Assembly (NCBI GenBank): GCA_050084985.1
Contig: JBITNC010000001.1
Span: 115,134,001 to 115,198,000, forward strand
Reading direction: 5' to 3'
DNA: 64,000 nt
DNA from: Nageia nagi
Taxonomy: Eukaryota > Pinophyta
Shown here: one piece after another, positions 31,740-43,848 of the stretch
Layout: each line of letters opens with the position of its first letter
Numbering within the stretch: the stretch's first letter is position 1
The notes under the pieces: generated by a model
Seen by the model: only the letters and a program-made list of their open reading frames with translations
Databases searched by the model: none
What the model was told of the DNA's origin: nothing
Translations under genes and position numbers: made by a program

Positions 31740-32335
31740 CCATGAATTTAAGTTATAATCTTTTTGCATTGGTTGGTTTGGAAAATGTATTTTCAGTTAT
31801 GGGAGCACATAGTCATGGTTGTTGTGGGTTTGAGCATGGAAGTGTGAGAAAGTTTTCATCCATGATGTGCACATTCAGTTCAAAGTTACTACAGCAGTAT
31901 GAAGAAGTATTGGAAAAGGTATGCAACATGTTTTTGGCCAAGGAAAGCATTTATGATGAAGTTACTAATATTTGGCATGGTTTGGAAGTCATATGGGAGG
32001 TAATAAATTGTGTAATTGGCTGTGATATTACTGCTGTACATTTCATTTTCAGTCACTATTTTCTTGAGATATTTGCTAGTTATCTTTCATTCATGCATGG
32101 CACAATGATGGGAAATAATGAAAGCATGAGGTTAGATAAGTGTAATGCATTTATGGCTATTGGAAAGAGCAAACCAGACCTGTTACACTCTTATTCCAGC
32201 CACTTTTCCAAGAGTCCAACCATCATTATTGATGATTTATTGATGCTCCTACATAATGCAACTATGAGGGATGGAGAATCACTCAGTTTGCCTACATTTG
32301 GGAGTACAAACACCATGTTTTTACTGTTGTTATAA
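31740..32335 (+). repeat. Module A of the LARD-like element
   Basis: The coding-like frame reads NLFALVGLENVFSVMGAHSH, then LLQQYEEVLEKVCNMFLAKE, then YDEVTNIWHGLE, then HGTMMGNNESMRLDKC. It is paired with module A' at 32440-32930. Similarity is visible both in DNA (ATGGGAAATAATGAAAGCATGA versus ATGGGAAACAATGAAGGAATGA) and in peptide order. Unknown function. Confidence 0.5.
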
Positions 32336-32439
32336 GAAAATTAGACTCGTTATGTATTCATGATGGACTTGGTGATGAAGAAGCAATATAGACTTTTGCC
32401 ACATTTAGAGGTATGACTTGCTTTCATGAACATCATTGC

Positions 32440-32930
32440 TTTGATTTGGGTTTGAAGGTTACTATTTTAGTTTTGGCTAGTTTAAGAAATGCAAGTTCAG
32501 CCTTTGGAAGCTTGGGTTATATTTGTTTTGGGCATAAACATAATTTGAAGAATAAGTCTCAGATTTTGATATGCACACTTAGTTCAGTTCTGAAACAGTA
32601 GTATGAAAGGACATGTAAGGAGGTATGTGGGTTGTTTTTGGTAAAGAAAATTGCTTTTGATGAAGTCTTCAATATCCTCCATTGTTTGATACATGAGTTA
32701 TTGGACTTCATATGTGACTTTGAAGATGGTAACAACATGATTGCTGTAATTCCATTATCTAGTTCTTATTTCGTTGACACATTTGCTACTACTGCTGATT
32801 TTATCATTTTTATGCATAGTACAACTATGGGAAACAATGAAGGAATGATTTTAGATATTTTTGGAAGGTTTCAACAGTCTTCATTCACTGCTGTATTGAA
32901 GAAATCAGACCTGTTTCATATTTAGTTTTG
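32440..32930 (+). repeat. Module A' (diverged tandem copy of module A)
   Basis: Collinear with module A: VLASLRNASSAFGSLG, then LKQ-stop-YE, then KEVCGLFLVKKIAFDEVFNI, then HSTTMGNNEGMILDIF. It has an in-frame TAG at 32599 and the copies are strongly diverged. Duplicated protein-like modules are unusual in a non-autonomous element. Confidence 0.5.
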
Positions 32931-33120
32931 GCTGGCCTGCGTTAAATCAGACTTACCTTCACTTAGTTTTGAGGCATATGGAAGCTTGTGACGGATTTGG
33001 GATAGTTTTGATAAAGTTCTCTTTGGTAAAATTGCTTGGGATCTTGGTATCATAGATGATTTAAATTTGTTTCAGCTGAGCAAGGTAAAGTTGGTGTTGG
33101 GTTTGCTTGAGGACAAGCAA

Positions 33121-33137
33121 TTTGAGAAGGGTGGACT
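33121..33137 (+). other. Polypurine-like tract of the LARD-like element
   Basis: TTTGAGAAGGGTGGACT precedes the 3' LTR. The core GAGAAGGGTGGA is purine-rich with one T, i.e. degenerate. Confidence 0.55.
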
Positions 33138-34069
33138 TGTAATGACCCTATTTTTGAGAATATCTTGTATTTGGGATTTTTCACAAATCTCTTCTTCTAC
33201 AAGTCAAATATGGCCATTGCACCTTCACAATTGGATAGAGCATCTCGTGGCATTTTTTTTAAGTGGTCACATGACCCCTTTTGGACAAGAAATGAAGGAG
33301 TTATGGCTACTTGAAGTTCGCCAGTGGGACCAATTTTCCATATTGCGTCCACACACGAAAATCCACTTAAGTTAGTAGATTTCAACTTAAAAGTGCAACG
33401 TTGGATTATAATAAGCTTTTATGTTATTCTAATGTTATTTTAAGTACTTTTATTTGTTATAAAGCCAATCAATGGCTTAGATTAGCTTAGAGGGGTCAAT
33501 GCAAGATGAGGGTTGGAGTCTATGTAAGGAGATGCAACGTTCCATTTTAGGCATATTATTGATATTATTGAAATTGAAATCTGAAACCCTTGAGTTTCCT
33601 TGAGTGAATATTGAAGGTCTTGCTCACCCCAAAGTGCATTAAGGGTGCATGGTTGGGATCTTTGGCAATTTCATTGAAGGTTTGATTACCCTAAAAACAC
33701 AAAAATAGTCCCAAGGAGATTCGTAGCATTGGTGGTAGCTTTTGCGTCCAGTTTTGTAGTTTGGATGTGATACTCAGCCTTCCCAAGGCTCATGCTCTAT
33801 GTTTGGGGTCTTGGTTGGCACATTTTGAGGGTTATTTGCTCTAATTCCAGCCCTAGTGTCTATCGTGGCATTTTGGGGGTGTTAGATCTGCATTTTGATG
33901 TTATTTTGTGGATGCCCTTGGTTATTTCAATGCATGTATTGTCTTCCAATATTTTAATATATTCTCTTGGCTGGTTATTACTCATTTCTGGGTGTCTTTT
34001 GAGTAATATTTCAGTTCTGTATTTTTTTCTATACGTGTATTTCTGTAATTTCGTCTTTGGGACATTACA
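33138..34069 (+). repeat. 3' LTR of the LARD-like element
   Basis: TGTAATGACCC...GGGACATTACA, 932 bases, collinear with 28094-29037. It is followed by TSD GAACA and then by LINE sequence. Confidence 0.92.
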
Positions 34070-34074
34070 GAACA

Positions 34075-34869
34075 TAGACGATAATTTGACATATTCATTC
34101 AAGACAAAGGGGTAGAGTGTCGAACTTAGTGTGGAAAATGCATTGAGGATCTGTATGTTTACAATGGATCAAATGTAGGAGCATTGGAGTTTGAACTCAT
34201 TCAAAACAAGCCCAATCACTAGATCTCAAACTGTGCCGCCAAATCTCGGACCCATAAGTGGCAATAGGTTGGATGATGGCATTGAAGAGATGCATGTTTA
34301 AAGTGATATCGTGGAAATGGATATGAAATTGAAGCATAACACTTGCAAATATGCAACCGAGAGGCAGGTCTCATATTGAAAGGTATAGAAAATAGAACCC
34401 TAAGTAAGTGTAAGAAGAGATAACCTCCAAAGGCTCCCCTTTGTAGAAAAATTGGAATTCGGAAATAACATTTTTGGAGGTGTTAAAGATCTTAGCCTTT
34501 ATTTTTCTAAGATTAACCATAAGTTGTCAGAGATTGCCAAAGTGAGCAAGAGCATCCACCTGTCTCTATAAACCCTCAATTGAGTGAGAGGAGTACCACA
34601 TCATCAACAAAAAGTAGAATAACAATTAGCACATGATGAAGACATCTGTCTGCATGGGTGTGATGCTGAGAGAAATCCTTGTGCTCATCTTTATAGATAT
34701 CAAAAAGAGTTGGTGAGAGGGGGAAACCCTATTTGACTTTGATGGTACTCTTGATAGAGTTCGAGGGGCCATGAAGAGTTTGAAATTGGCCAACCACCAT
34801 CTTGTATAACCTTGTGGTAGCTCAGATGAGGGAATCAAAGATACCAATATCATGAAGCCTTTGGAGGAG
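34075..34869 (-). pseudogene. LINE reverse transcriptase, 3' half
   Basis: Read downward from 34869, the region shows RLHDIGIFDSLI, then GFPLSPTLFDIY (the palm PLSPLLF region) and LLFVDDVVLLSLN (about 34615-34580), the catalytic box with Val for Ala. The thumb/linker motifs SSYTYLGFYF (34400-34370) and IQPIATYGSEIW (34275-34240) follow. All are typical of plant L1 RT. Many stops and at least three frame changes. The end at 34075 is the TSD of the LARD-like insertion, after which the LINE resumes at 28093. Confidence 0.8.
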
Positions 34870-35303
34870 TGTTACATTCCCACATCCTAACATTTAATAA
34901 TTATTATTAGTGTAATGTGAACCACCATATTTGTTTTGTAATGTGAACTGCCATTTTGTAATACTCAAATATTTTGAACCATTGGCTTTTGTAAGACATT
35001 GGATTAATTTGAGCTAGGGTTAGGGTAGTATTGCTATAAATATGTGTAAGATGGGAAGAGATGGTATCTTGGAGAAAGTATTTTGCTTTTAAAGTTGTAA
35101 GGAGGAAGCCCCCTCGAAGCGGCTTGCGATTCTTATTGTTATTTTAGTATCTTATTACCAATTTGGATCGTGTTATCTTATTTGATATGCTTTGTTTAAT
35201 TCGAAGCTCTGTTGTTATGCTTTGTTTAATTCGAAGCTCTGTTGTTATGCTTTGTTTTAATTAAGTTTTATAGTTGTTTATGTTGTTTTGAATTAATTCT
35301 TCA
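34870..35303 (+). mobile_element. Solo LTR (434 bases) inside LINE RT
   Basis: TGTTACATTCC...AATTCTTCA, flanked by AGGAG (34865-34869) and AGGGT (35304-35308), a diverged 5-base TSD. Deleting the LTR and one TSD restores the LINE frame, which fixes the boundaries. TATAAATA at 35035-35042 follows TAGGGTTAGGGTAG. A 32-base unit (TTATGCTTTGTTTAATTCGA plus AGCTCTGTTG) is repeated two and a half times at 35186-35265. Confidence 0.75.
35035..35042 (+). promoter_or_regulatory. TATA box of the small solo LTR
   Basis: TTGCTATAAATATGTG, in the expected context for an LTR promoter. Confidence 0.5.
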
Positions 35304-35308
35304 AGGGT

Positions 35309-35929
35309 CTTAACAAGGAGAAACCTTGGAAGAGAGTCAAAAGCCTTTTTGAAGTCCACAAAAGCACAAAAGAATTTGGAGGAATATTGGTAGGAATCCT
35401 TAATAATAGTCTAAAGGGTAAACACTGATTCAATAGTCTAATGGTAACTTTTGAATCCAACCTATCCCACAACCCTAAGCTTCCTATTTTCTAGCTTTTT
35501 TGACAACTTCATTTTCAACAATGTACCATATAGTTTGGCAAAGGTATGTCCAATCATAATAGTCTTGTAATTGTTAGGGGTGGAACTATCACCTGATTTA
35601 TGGATGGGGTGAATAATGTGCTGGGACCAAGAGGGGGGAAATCTTGAGCAAATGACCTCATTAAAAAATCTCGAAAGAGGGAAAACAAGTAAATCCATTC
35701 TGCATTTTAGAAACTTCCCTTGAAAATCCTCACCATTTGCATATTTACTAGTATTGAGCTTCAATATAGCCTTCATGATTTCACTGGTATGAAAGAAGTG
35801 GTAGGTGGGGGAATGACATTTGGATGGTGGGTTAGCTAGGGATATTGTAAAGAGAGTTGGTATAAGAAACCCAAGCCTGAGGATCAATGTTTGAAATTGG
35901 GGTTTTCCTTGGAAGGAGGGTGCTCCCAA
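35309..35929 (-). pseudogene. LINE reverse transcriptase, 5' half
   Basis: The frame 35929-35462 reads EIMKAILKLNTSKYANGEDF, then FPLSRFFNEVICSRFPPSWS, then IIHPIHKSGDSSTPNNYKTI, the fingers and palm start of L1-type RT. The following LFCAFVDFKKAFDSLP box (about 35380-35330), with the first catalytic Asp, is in another frame. It stops at the solo LTR and resumes at 34869. Non-LTR RT prims at nicked genomic DNA. This copy is dead. Confidence 0.85.
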
Positions 35930-36585
35930 AAGATTGGGGAAGTGGTGAAGAATGTCAAGAAGTTCAAGTCGTCTAGATGCAAGAAACTCATGCTTCTTAT
36001 GTATTAGGAGAGATGATAATACTCTCTACACATGTTAGGTATAGATGGAGGATCATGAACTAGGGAAAAATAGAGTCTCCATTGAAAATACTTACATCCT
36101 TATCATACCAACTTTTCATAGGGAAAGAACCATGTGGATGGGGCTAGGTGGAATGGCGAATTGTGTGGGGTAAGGAGTCAAGGGAAGCCTGCCAAAGAGC
36201 ATGAGAGAGGAAGTTGTAAATAGAAGTGGTAGTAAGTAGTGAAAGAGAGTATAACTTTGACATGAGGTGAGAAAGCCTGATAGAGTAATCAATGGTGTGC
36301 AGACTATTGAAGTGAACAATGACATGATGAGTATAGGGAGTGTTAGAGTTGGAGGGAGAGGGATGATGTGAGAGAGAGGTAGTATGAAGTGTGAAAGTCA
36401 AGGCAACATGGTCAGGGAGGGGTAGTTGATGGGAAACAAGAAGATCTTGAGTGTGGGAGATAAGGGCCTTGTTTGCTAGAACATAGTAAACAACACTTGC
36501 ACCCCCATATAAGGAAAGCAAGTGAATCTTCTAGAGCCATGGAAGCTAGGAATCCTTTTGAGGATGTGAAGACTATCCAACTTTC

Positions 36586-36867
36586 TCATCTAGAAAAGAT
36601 AATGCCCATATGTTGTGATAGGATTATCTCCATTAGTTGAAGCTTGAAGCAAATCCAAATCCTTAGAGTTTGAAGGCAAAGCTCATCCTTTGCAAGATCA
36701 TGAACATGCACCAGAAGGACTCCTGTGCAAGCATTAAAGTTGCCTAAAAGAATAACATTGCCCAAAGTAGAGAAACAAAAGATATCTAAGTAGAGATCGA
36801 GATATGGGTCTTCATCGATATACGCAATAAAGGAAGAAGAGACAAGGGGTATACACAATATACCCAT
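36586..36867 (-). pseudogene. LINE apurinic endonuclease fragment
   Basis: The frame contains NVILLGNFNACTG (about 36765-36727), the conserved LLGDFN box of L1 endonucleases with Asn for Asp, preceded by the hydrophobic strand of the fold. Between this and RT (36521-36144) is a Ser/His-rich open frame in the linker region. The rest of the endonuclease is too decayed to read. Confidence 0.65.
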
Positions 36868-36900
36868 GTTTTAAATAACATAGATGCAACTGCAAAGTCT

Positions 36901-39900
36901 GTTGTACTAAAGCTTAGATTGTCTTGATGGGAGTTTTTGGTTTTCGGGGAGGCAAAGAGGATTAAAACTCTTGCTTAATAGAGATTTTCATGGTGAAATT
37001 TGGTGGATAGCTGATAGACGGGCATCAATGCACAAATGTGCAAGTGTATAGGCAGGTGAGCACAAGAACTGTTGGGCATGTTCAAACCTAAACAAGTAGA
37101 GCTCAGACGCATGCGAATGGTCAAAAGATTCACTAATCTAGGCAAATCTCCCCGAATTGGGCAATGATCCTAGCTTATTGGATATGAAAGCTTCCAAGAA
37201 GCATAACTTGGTGATTATAGCTCTGTTTGACCTCATTCAAAATGCATTGGAAAGCTTATGTTGTGTAGAATCAGTTGAAAGGTCACAAACATTTGTGTAG
37301 TGGGTCATGACTCAAATCCACTCAAAAAGGCCCAAAAACCATAAGTTCATGTAACTATCAAAAAATAATAAGTTGGCATAGAACTTATTTTGGTGCATAA
37401 TTGATCAAGCTAAATGTCATGTAGGTATAATATTTTTAACTCATGGAAGGTGAACCACCATATTTCACTTTTGGTGATCTACCACTTTCTACATTCCGAA
37501 TTGGGTGATCTTTCACCTTCTAATAGCCTTGCATATAAATAGATGTATTCCTAATGTAATAAGCAATAACATAGCCCCATATCTCTCCTTAGAGATTGCT
37601 AGCATTGTACTCAAATTTGATTTAAGGAGATTAGTTGTTATTTGGTAAATGTTTATTTTGTCTCTATTTCAATTTATTTTTGTAAGTAAAATTGTTCACC
37701 TTGGATCACACAGCGAATAGAGTTCAAAATGCACAGAAATGGAGCTGTTGGTAGGTTTGTTGCATTGTAGATGGATGTGTGGGTAGTAACTGTGGGCTTG
37801 AAACACGCAATGAAAGATCTTAGAAGTGTGATGATAGCTTTGATGGTAAACCTCAAACGCACAGATCAGACAAATGTGTAATGACAAAAGGTAGTGCTTT
37901 TCAGATTAATGTGTGAGTAGAAGCACAAAGGGCAATGGTGATGGGCTCGTGGATGAAAATGAGAGGGGTGGCACGTAGATGTAGATAGGAGAGGAGAACA
38001 AATGTGTGCAAGAGGTGATGGTCAGTGGTGTGTGTTGATTGAAAATGATGCAGGATGCATCGGGTTGGGATCACACTAGACTACATTGGATGGACAGTGT
38101 CCAACCTCCGATTTTATAAGCAGTTGCTTAGATGAACTGCCTCCTCTGGGAACTTACAGACTACTAACAGGGCAACAGATCCTATGGTCGAGACCCTCTC
38201 CATGACAAGAGAGCACCTCCCTAGATCAAGCAAATGAATCCTTGGGTCCGTGGGATGCAACCCATAGACACGGTGACCGATCTCCTTCGAGCATACGTCT
38301 TCTTAGACAAAGACATAGATTGCAAGGTTGAGGCTTCATAGTTGAATTCCGATTTGGTTAGGATGGTAGCCTACTCCAATAGGCATGGAGTGCCTTTAGT
38401 GTTAGGGTCCAAAGTGCAGGAAAGAAAGGGACAAAGGTGCTAGAAAGAGTTTGGTACTCAGAGTAAAGGTACTAAAAATAAATGGGAAAAGGGTGAAGCA
38501 CGGGGTCACCCCAGGCTTTCGGCAAAGTACACTAGAACCATAGAGAGGCTACTCGGCTTCAGACACAAATTAACACAAACTCACATATCTACGACAAGAG
38601 AGTTGGGCATAACAACTACTAATACATCAACCGCCTACATCTCGGATAGGGCAGAAATTGATCAAATTCATCCTTGTAAACATCCAGAAATACAAATATC
38701 GAAATAAAAGAGCAAACATGACCCAATCCAGTTTGATGCGAAATAAGTGCTTTTTCATTATAAAAGGGCAAATGCCAAGTAATCCTCCTTGTGTTACAAT
38801 ATCGAACTCTATTTATAATGTTTGAGCTTTCTAAAAATATAACAACTTAATTACACGTTCTTTGGTACTTCAATTAACTCTAGTACTATTACAGAAATAA
38901 GTAGTCATGTCGCTTACAACAAGATTTTGATTCAAAAGACTTAGGATATCACTTCAAACTTTGTGCATGACTTGGCTAGCTTAGGCTCATTCCTTCATGC
39001 ATAACTCTTCAATCCAATTAGTGAACTATGTCTGGTGATACAACTGCGCCTTTATGCATGCACACCCCCATGCCTAGGTTGTTGGTGGAATGATCTTTGA
39101 CTATGGGACCTTTTCATGCTTTCTTCTGCTGTCTATAACGCTTTATTCTCATGCTATATGCATGATACCCAGATCATACTTCGATCCTTGAATAGTTTCG
39201 GGATTTATATCAAGCAATCGACATGCCCGATTAACCGTCGCCTCAACTCACTGTCATTTGATGTGGTATTTTGATTGGGCTTGGCTTTATACTGCTACAT
39301 GGCTGCCGCCACATGCTAGAGGCATCAACATTGTTATCAAAGGACTCTCGGGAAGGTTGTTCGTGCTCTACATATTTCTGATGCCCCTTATTGATTGGTT
39401 GAATCTTAATTTACCCTCCTCTTTCTTAGTATTTGGCCACCGATAGTGGGGAATTCAATGGATGTCATCATCTCATTGAGATTTACTGGTCTTGATGTTT
39501 CATTGTTCATGTTCCTCTGCTGACACCATCTTCGGACCTGAAGTTTTTATGCTCTCCCCTTGTCTGTTGATCACTTCTCTTTGTCGGATATTCAATGTTC
39601 CGTTGCTGGCATCACCTAATAAGGTGCACCAATGTGATTAATTGTCGTAGAAGTCACTAGGTCGGGGCTCCTAGCCTTAGTTCATTATGAAGGCTCCTTC
39701 TATTGCTGATGTCATCTTCAAGCCGCACCTTATTTCCAATTTTCTTCGCTTGCCAAGACTATGTCGTTCTACTATCGATCTCACTTGTTGATAAGTTTTG
39801 ATAGTAGTTCACCTCTATAATGCCTTACTGGGATGACATCATCTCCAGACCCGATCTCTACCTCCTTATCATGACTACCGACATAGTTCTTTAAACTTGT

Positions 39901-40333
39901 ATCATCACTGATTGGTAATCCGAAGGTTGAACGAGCCTCAGTGCTGAAGAGGAAAAACTTGCATACGACACTTCAACATCCGGGGACAGTATGACGACGT
40001 GGAGGAGGTTTCAGCCAAGGTGGTGTTGATAAGGGCAGCTCCAACGAAGAGCTAGAGGTTGTGACAATGCAGGCATCCTTCTTTCGAACGCTTGTATCAT
40101 GATTTTGTGTACAGGTGCTCTTTGTTTGTGTGATTTCTTCAATTTCAGTTTAGCTGTTAACTACACTATGCTTCGAATCAAACTATTTGTCTTTGATTGG
40201 TGCTGTTACAAAATTATGATCTTTTGAGAGTTTGTTTCTTAAGTTTCATGTTTCTTTTTCAAGGGTATATTCTCGAGTTATAACTATGAAATGAACTCTA
40301 CTAATATTGAATATGGGAAATACTGGTTTCTAG
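36901..40333. other. No gene recognised; decayed LTR-like sequence
   Basis: A TATAAATA box at 37534-37541 (GCATATAAATAGATG) and a minus-strand TATAAATAG at 38816-38809 suggest two decayed LTRs, one in each orientation, but no ends, PBS or coding regions can be fixed. 39990-40090 has a Gly/Ser-rich open stretch that may be chance. Confidence 0.35.
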
Positions 40334-40491
40334 GGGGGATTACCTCACTTGGGCCATGTATGGCTGGAACTATATAATGTAGAACATAGAGTAGATGTAC
40401 TACAAGCTAAAGACAGAGCAGTGATTAGTAGCTGTAAAACAACAAACAATTCAATGAGACATTCAAGCCATTGGATGGCTATTGTTACCAC
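40334..40491 (+). pseudogene. Candidate host-gene exon, left part, split by hAT
   Basis: After CTGGTTTCTAG (acceptor) the frame reads GGLPHLGHVWLELYNVE, then HRVDVLQAKDRAVISS, then NNSMRHSSHWMAIVTT, ending exactly at the hAT target duplication GTTACCAC. The same frame resumes after the transposon at 44311 (LMAYQKNERGVGSDNG). This continuity across a precise 8-base TSD is strong evidence that the hAT inserted into real coding sequence. The family is not recognised, and no signal peptide or membrane segment is seen. Confidence 0.6.
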
Positions 40492-40872
40492 CATAGTTAA
40501 AAAATCGGAATCATTTGGTTGCAGGATTCTGATTTTTTGAAAAATCGGCAAAAAAAGGGATAAAATTGGCATGGAGAAAAAATGAAGGAATTTCTCCTAT
40601 TTGATATTAAAACAAATCAGTTTTAGCTAAATCTGAATATTGCACATCAAATAGACAACATTCCATATAGAATAACACATAAAATATCCAACATTGCATA
40701 TCAAAGAAATTGTAGAGGTCGATATTACATATCGAATGTCAAGTGTCAAGGATCAAAAACATTAAAGATTTTCAATTTGACATAACAAAATCTGAATCAC
40801 AAGATTCAAAACATTCATCTAGTGACTGCACTGCAACATTGCTATGGCCTATGAGTATGATTCTATGAGCTA

Positions 40873-43848
40873 TCATCCGTGTTTTGCCTTTCGCAATCTC
40901 TCTTTTGCAACCCTGGACCTAGTTGTTATTAGAGGTTCATCATCAATATCATTTTCAAGATCAGCTCCTCTATGTAATAGTCTTGCTGCTAATGTATCCC
41001 CTTGGGCCCTTTCTGCTTCCATTGCCACCCTTTCAGCTTTCTCTCCCATTGCAGTAGCTTGTTCTTCCATCCTTTGATACTCTTCAAAGGTGAAATCAAA
41101 ATCTTAAGGTTGTAAAATCAAAATGCATTGCCCATCAAAAGCTGATAAAATATATTCAAAATCAAATTCAATAGCTAATCTATAAGTTGAAAATTGAAAT
41201 CAAAATCTCTAACCTCTTCTAGCATATCCTTCAACCATGAAGTCCACACATCACTTGCATCAATCTCATCCAACTCTATTGTGTCATTACTTGCTCCTTC
41301 AATTTGTCTATGATGGATGCGAAGGTTGTAATGCACAAAAACCAAATCATTCAAGCGCTCATGGGTGAGCCTATTGCGTTTCTTTGAATGAATTTGTTCA
41401 AAAGTGCTCAAGTTTCGCTCACACCCAGAAGAACTAGCTAGTTGGGATAAGATTTTTATGGCCACTTTTTGAAGATTTGGCGTATTACCGCCATACTCCT
41501 CCCACCATAGATCTAAAAAAAAACAACAGGAAAAACAAATAAGATATGCATTTTTCAAGATGTTACTAATTGGGAAATTCGCTTTAAAAAGATTGAAAAT
41601 GCATTTTGTTACTTGGAGCTAGAGTTGTCCTTGATTCTATACATTCTGGGAATGAGAACAAGTAGCCTTGTTTGGCCCTAATCTCTTTATCTGGCACCAA
41701 ATGGTTAATAGCCTTGTGGAGACCTACAAAATTTAAATGCCCATCAAAATCCAATATATTCAAATTCAATAGGTTAAGTTGAAAATTGAAGTCAAAATCC
41801 TCAAAGTTGATTAATATTTACTAGTAGATACCTGCATTAATCTCCCCATTCAATGGATCAAAATTGTTTGCATAGAAGAACTTGGGCTTCAAGTAAATCC
41901 CCACTCCATGTAGAGGCTTATGCAATTGAGTATTCCACCTACGATCAACCATGTCCCAAGTGTACTGAAATCTTGATGTTTGATGATCGAAAAAAGCAGA
42001 TACGGCCTCCTTTGCCTTATCCATCGCCTCATACACGTACCCCATGGATGACTTCTCTGAGTCCATAAGGCGAAGCATCCTCACTAAGGGCTTTGTAATC
42101 TACAAAGTGAATTATCAATTATACAACTAAATTAATAATAATTTTAATGAATTAAATTTTAATCAATTCAATATGGAATGATTTGGAATTTCGGATAGTA
42201 GAAGAGTGGAAAAGTTGAAAATTGAAATAGAATTATACCCTCAAAATTTGAAGTGCGTCCATCTAATAATCATTATCAAAGATACAATTAACAATATTCT
42301 TGCCCTTTGGTTCACGTGCATATCTCGACTCCATCCACTTGTTGCTCACAAACATTTGTTTCAATGCAATTCGAGTATTAAAAATACTCTGCAATGTAAG
42401 AAATGATGTTGCAAATTGTGTAGTGGCTGCATGCAAAATTCATAAATTTAATTTAATGAAAAATTAAAAAAATAGAATATAAATGCAATAAATTGAAAGT
42501 TGGGAAATAATAAAAAATTTACCAGGATGTATTTGACCCTTTCCATTTGTGAAATTTATCCTCATCAAATGGAGGACCCAAGCATGATTGTAGATATATT
42601 TGGTGATATTCTTTGCTGTTTCCACAACCTTTTTGATCCAATCTACCCTTCCAATGTCCTCAAGAAGTAAGTCAATGACATGTGCAGCACAAGGAATCCA
42701 AAAAATGGTAGGGTATTCTTTCTCATTCCTCTCCCCTGTTTTAACGTATGTAGAAGCATTGTTCGTGATAACCTACAGTGTGCACAACATAAAATTTAAA
42801 GTTAATTTTAAAACTTAGATGAATTAAATTTTAATTATTAAAAGTTTAAATCAAAAAATGATAATATGGACAAAATAAACCGAAATGAAATAGATAGAAA
42901 ATAATAAATATATCTGCACAACGTTCTCAAACCCCACCTCCTTGATGACTATTTGCAATTGCCCAAATAAATAATCACTATTTTTTATTTCACCTAATGC
43001 ATCCACTGACTTCAAGAATACTAGACCTCTTGAAGAAGTAGCCAAAAAGTTCAACAAAGTTCTCCCCTGTGTATCGGTCCAACCATCGCCAAGAATGCTG
43101 CAACCCTTTCTTTTCCAAATCTTCTTCTGCTCATCAATAACCCTCCTGCAATCTAAAACAACCACATCCAGCATAGGACCTCTCGAATCATTGTAAGTTG
43201 GTGCTTTGAATCCAACACCACAAGCGCAATAACTCTAACCATGTACTCCCAATATGACGAGTTCGTCACATTGAAGGATAAATTAAAGTAATACCAGAAA
43301 TTTGCAATTGCCTTTCTGGCTTCATCAAACTTATCTTTATTCCATGATTGATCGAGTGTGGTTTGGCCACCATGAGGTGCAAAAAAATCACACCTTATTG
43401 CACTACTAAAGCTTGCTGGATTCCTCATCTTGCTGGTGGGGGTTTGCTTTGCAGTTGCAGCTGTAGCTATTGCACTACCACTAGCATCACCCTCTTCAAA
43501 GAAATGGCTTTGGGTAGAACCTACCCCTAGAAACCTTGGAGGTGGAGGTGGAGGGGGAATTGGTGGAAATTCTCTGGCAATTTCTGATTTTGTTCTTTTC
43601 TTTGCCTGCTTCCCTGCGGACTCGGCTTCTATGACAACAACCATTTGCCTCTAGACATCTTGATCCACCTTAGGGCAAGTTCTAATATTATTCCCAACCA
43701 TTCTTGCTAAGTGAAATTTCATTTTGTAAACACCTCCACCAATAGGTTCCTTACAAAAATTGCAAATAAGAGTGCCTACTGTTTTAGTCTCTATGACATA
43801 TGGCCAAATAGCATCTGTTCTATCTTTCTTACGGCCTGGAGAACTCAT
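40873..43848 (-). pseudogene. hAT transposase, seven coding exons, defective
   Basis: Start at ATG 43848 (MSSPGRKKDRTDAIW), after a pyrimidine-rich ...TTTTTGCAG acceptor. Approximate exons are 43848-42914, 42772-42525, 42426-42239, 42099-41832, 41723-41613, 41512-41214 and 41102-40873. Nearly all have GT-AG borders, but the exon 1 donor is AT. Domains in order: BED-type zinc finger (CNFCKEPIGGGVYKMKFHL), Pro-rich linker, DUF659-like core (KGCSILGDGWTDTQGRTLLN), the CAAHVIDLLLEDIG block, and the hAT dimerisation domain (SSSGCERNLSTFEQIHSKKR). An acidic/coiled tail ends the protein. Lesions: TAG at 43651-43653, a one-base loss near 43225 and TAG at 42263-42265. No functional product. Confidence 0.88.

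Larger units (their letters stand above)
28089..34074 (+). mobile_element. Full-length LTR element without pol (LARD-like), TSD GAACA
   Basis: The element spans 28094-34069 (5976 bases) with 944- and 932-base LTRs, a PBS, a polypurine-like tract and exact GAACA TSDs (28089-28093, 34070-34074). It interrupts the LINE. LTR divergence by eye is about 65 substitutions plus three gaps (about 7%), so it is older than both Copia elements. The 4.1-kb internal region has a gag-like start (29677) but no protease, integrase or RT motifs. Its 3' half contains unrecognised, duplicated protein-like modules. It must have moved with enzymes supplied by another element. Confidence 0.9.
25350..36900 (-). mobile_element. 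L1-type LINE, minus strand, interrupted by three LTR insertions
   Basis: Collinear minus-strand pieces give apurinic endonuclease (36867-36586), reverse transcriptase (35929-35309, then 34869-34075) and a zinc-finger C-terminus (about 27726-27439). A 3' part follows, ending near a GAAAGAAAGAAAG run at 25351. Interruptions are solo LTR 34870-35303, LTR element 28094-34069 and solo LTR 25845-27206. Removing each insertion joins LINE sequence on the two sides (for the solo LTR at 34870 the frame continues VKTL-QRLHDIG). Stops and frameshifts are abundant. The 5' limit is uncertain. Confidence 0.8.

Noticed and set aside
36901-40333. Two further LTRs around the TATA boxes at 37534 and 38809
   Set aside because: No TG/CA ends with TSD, PBS or paired copy could be fixed, so they are mentioned only as a possibility.
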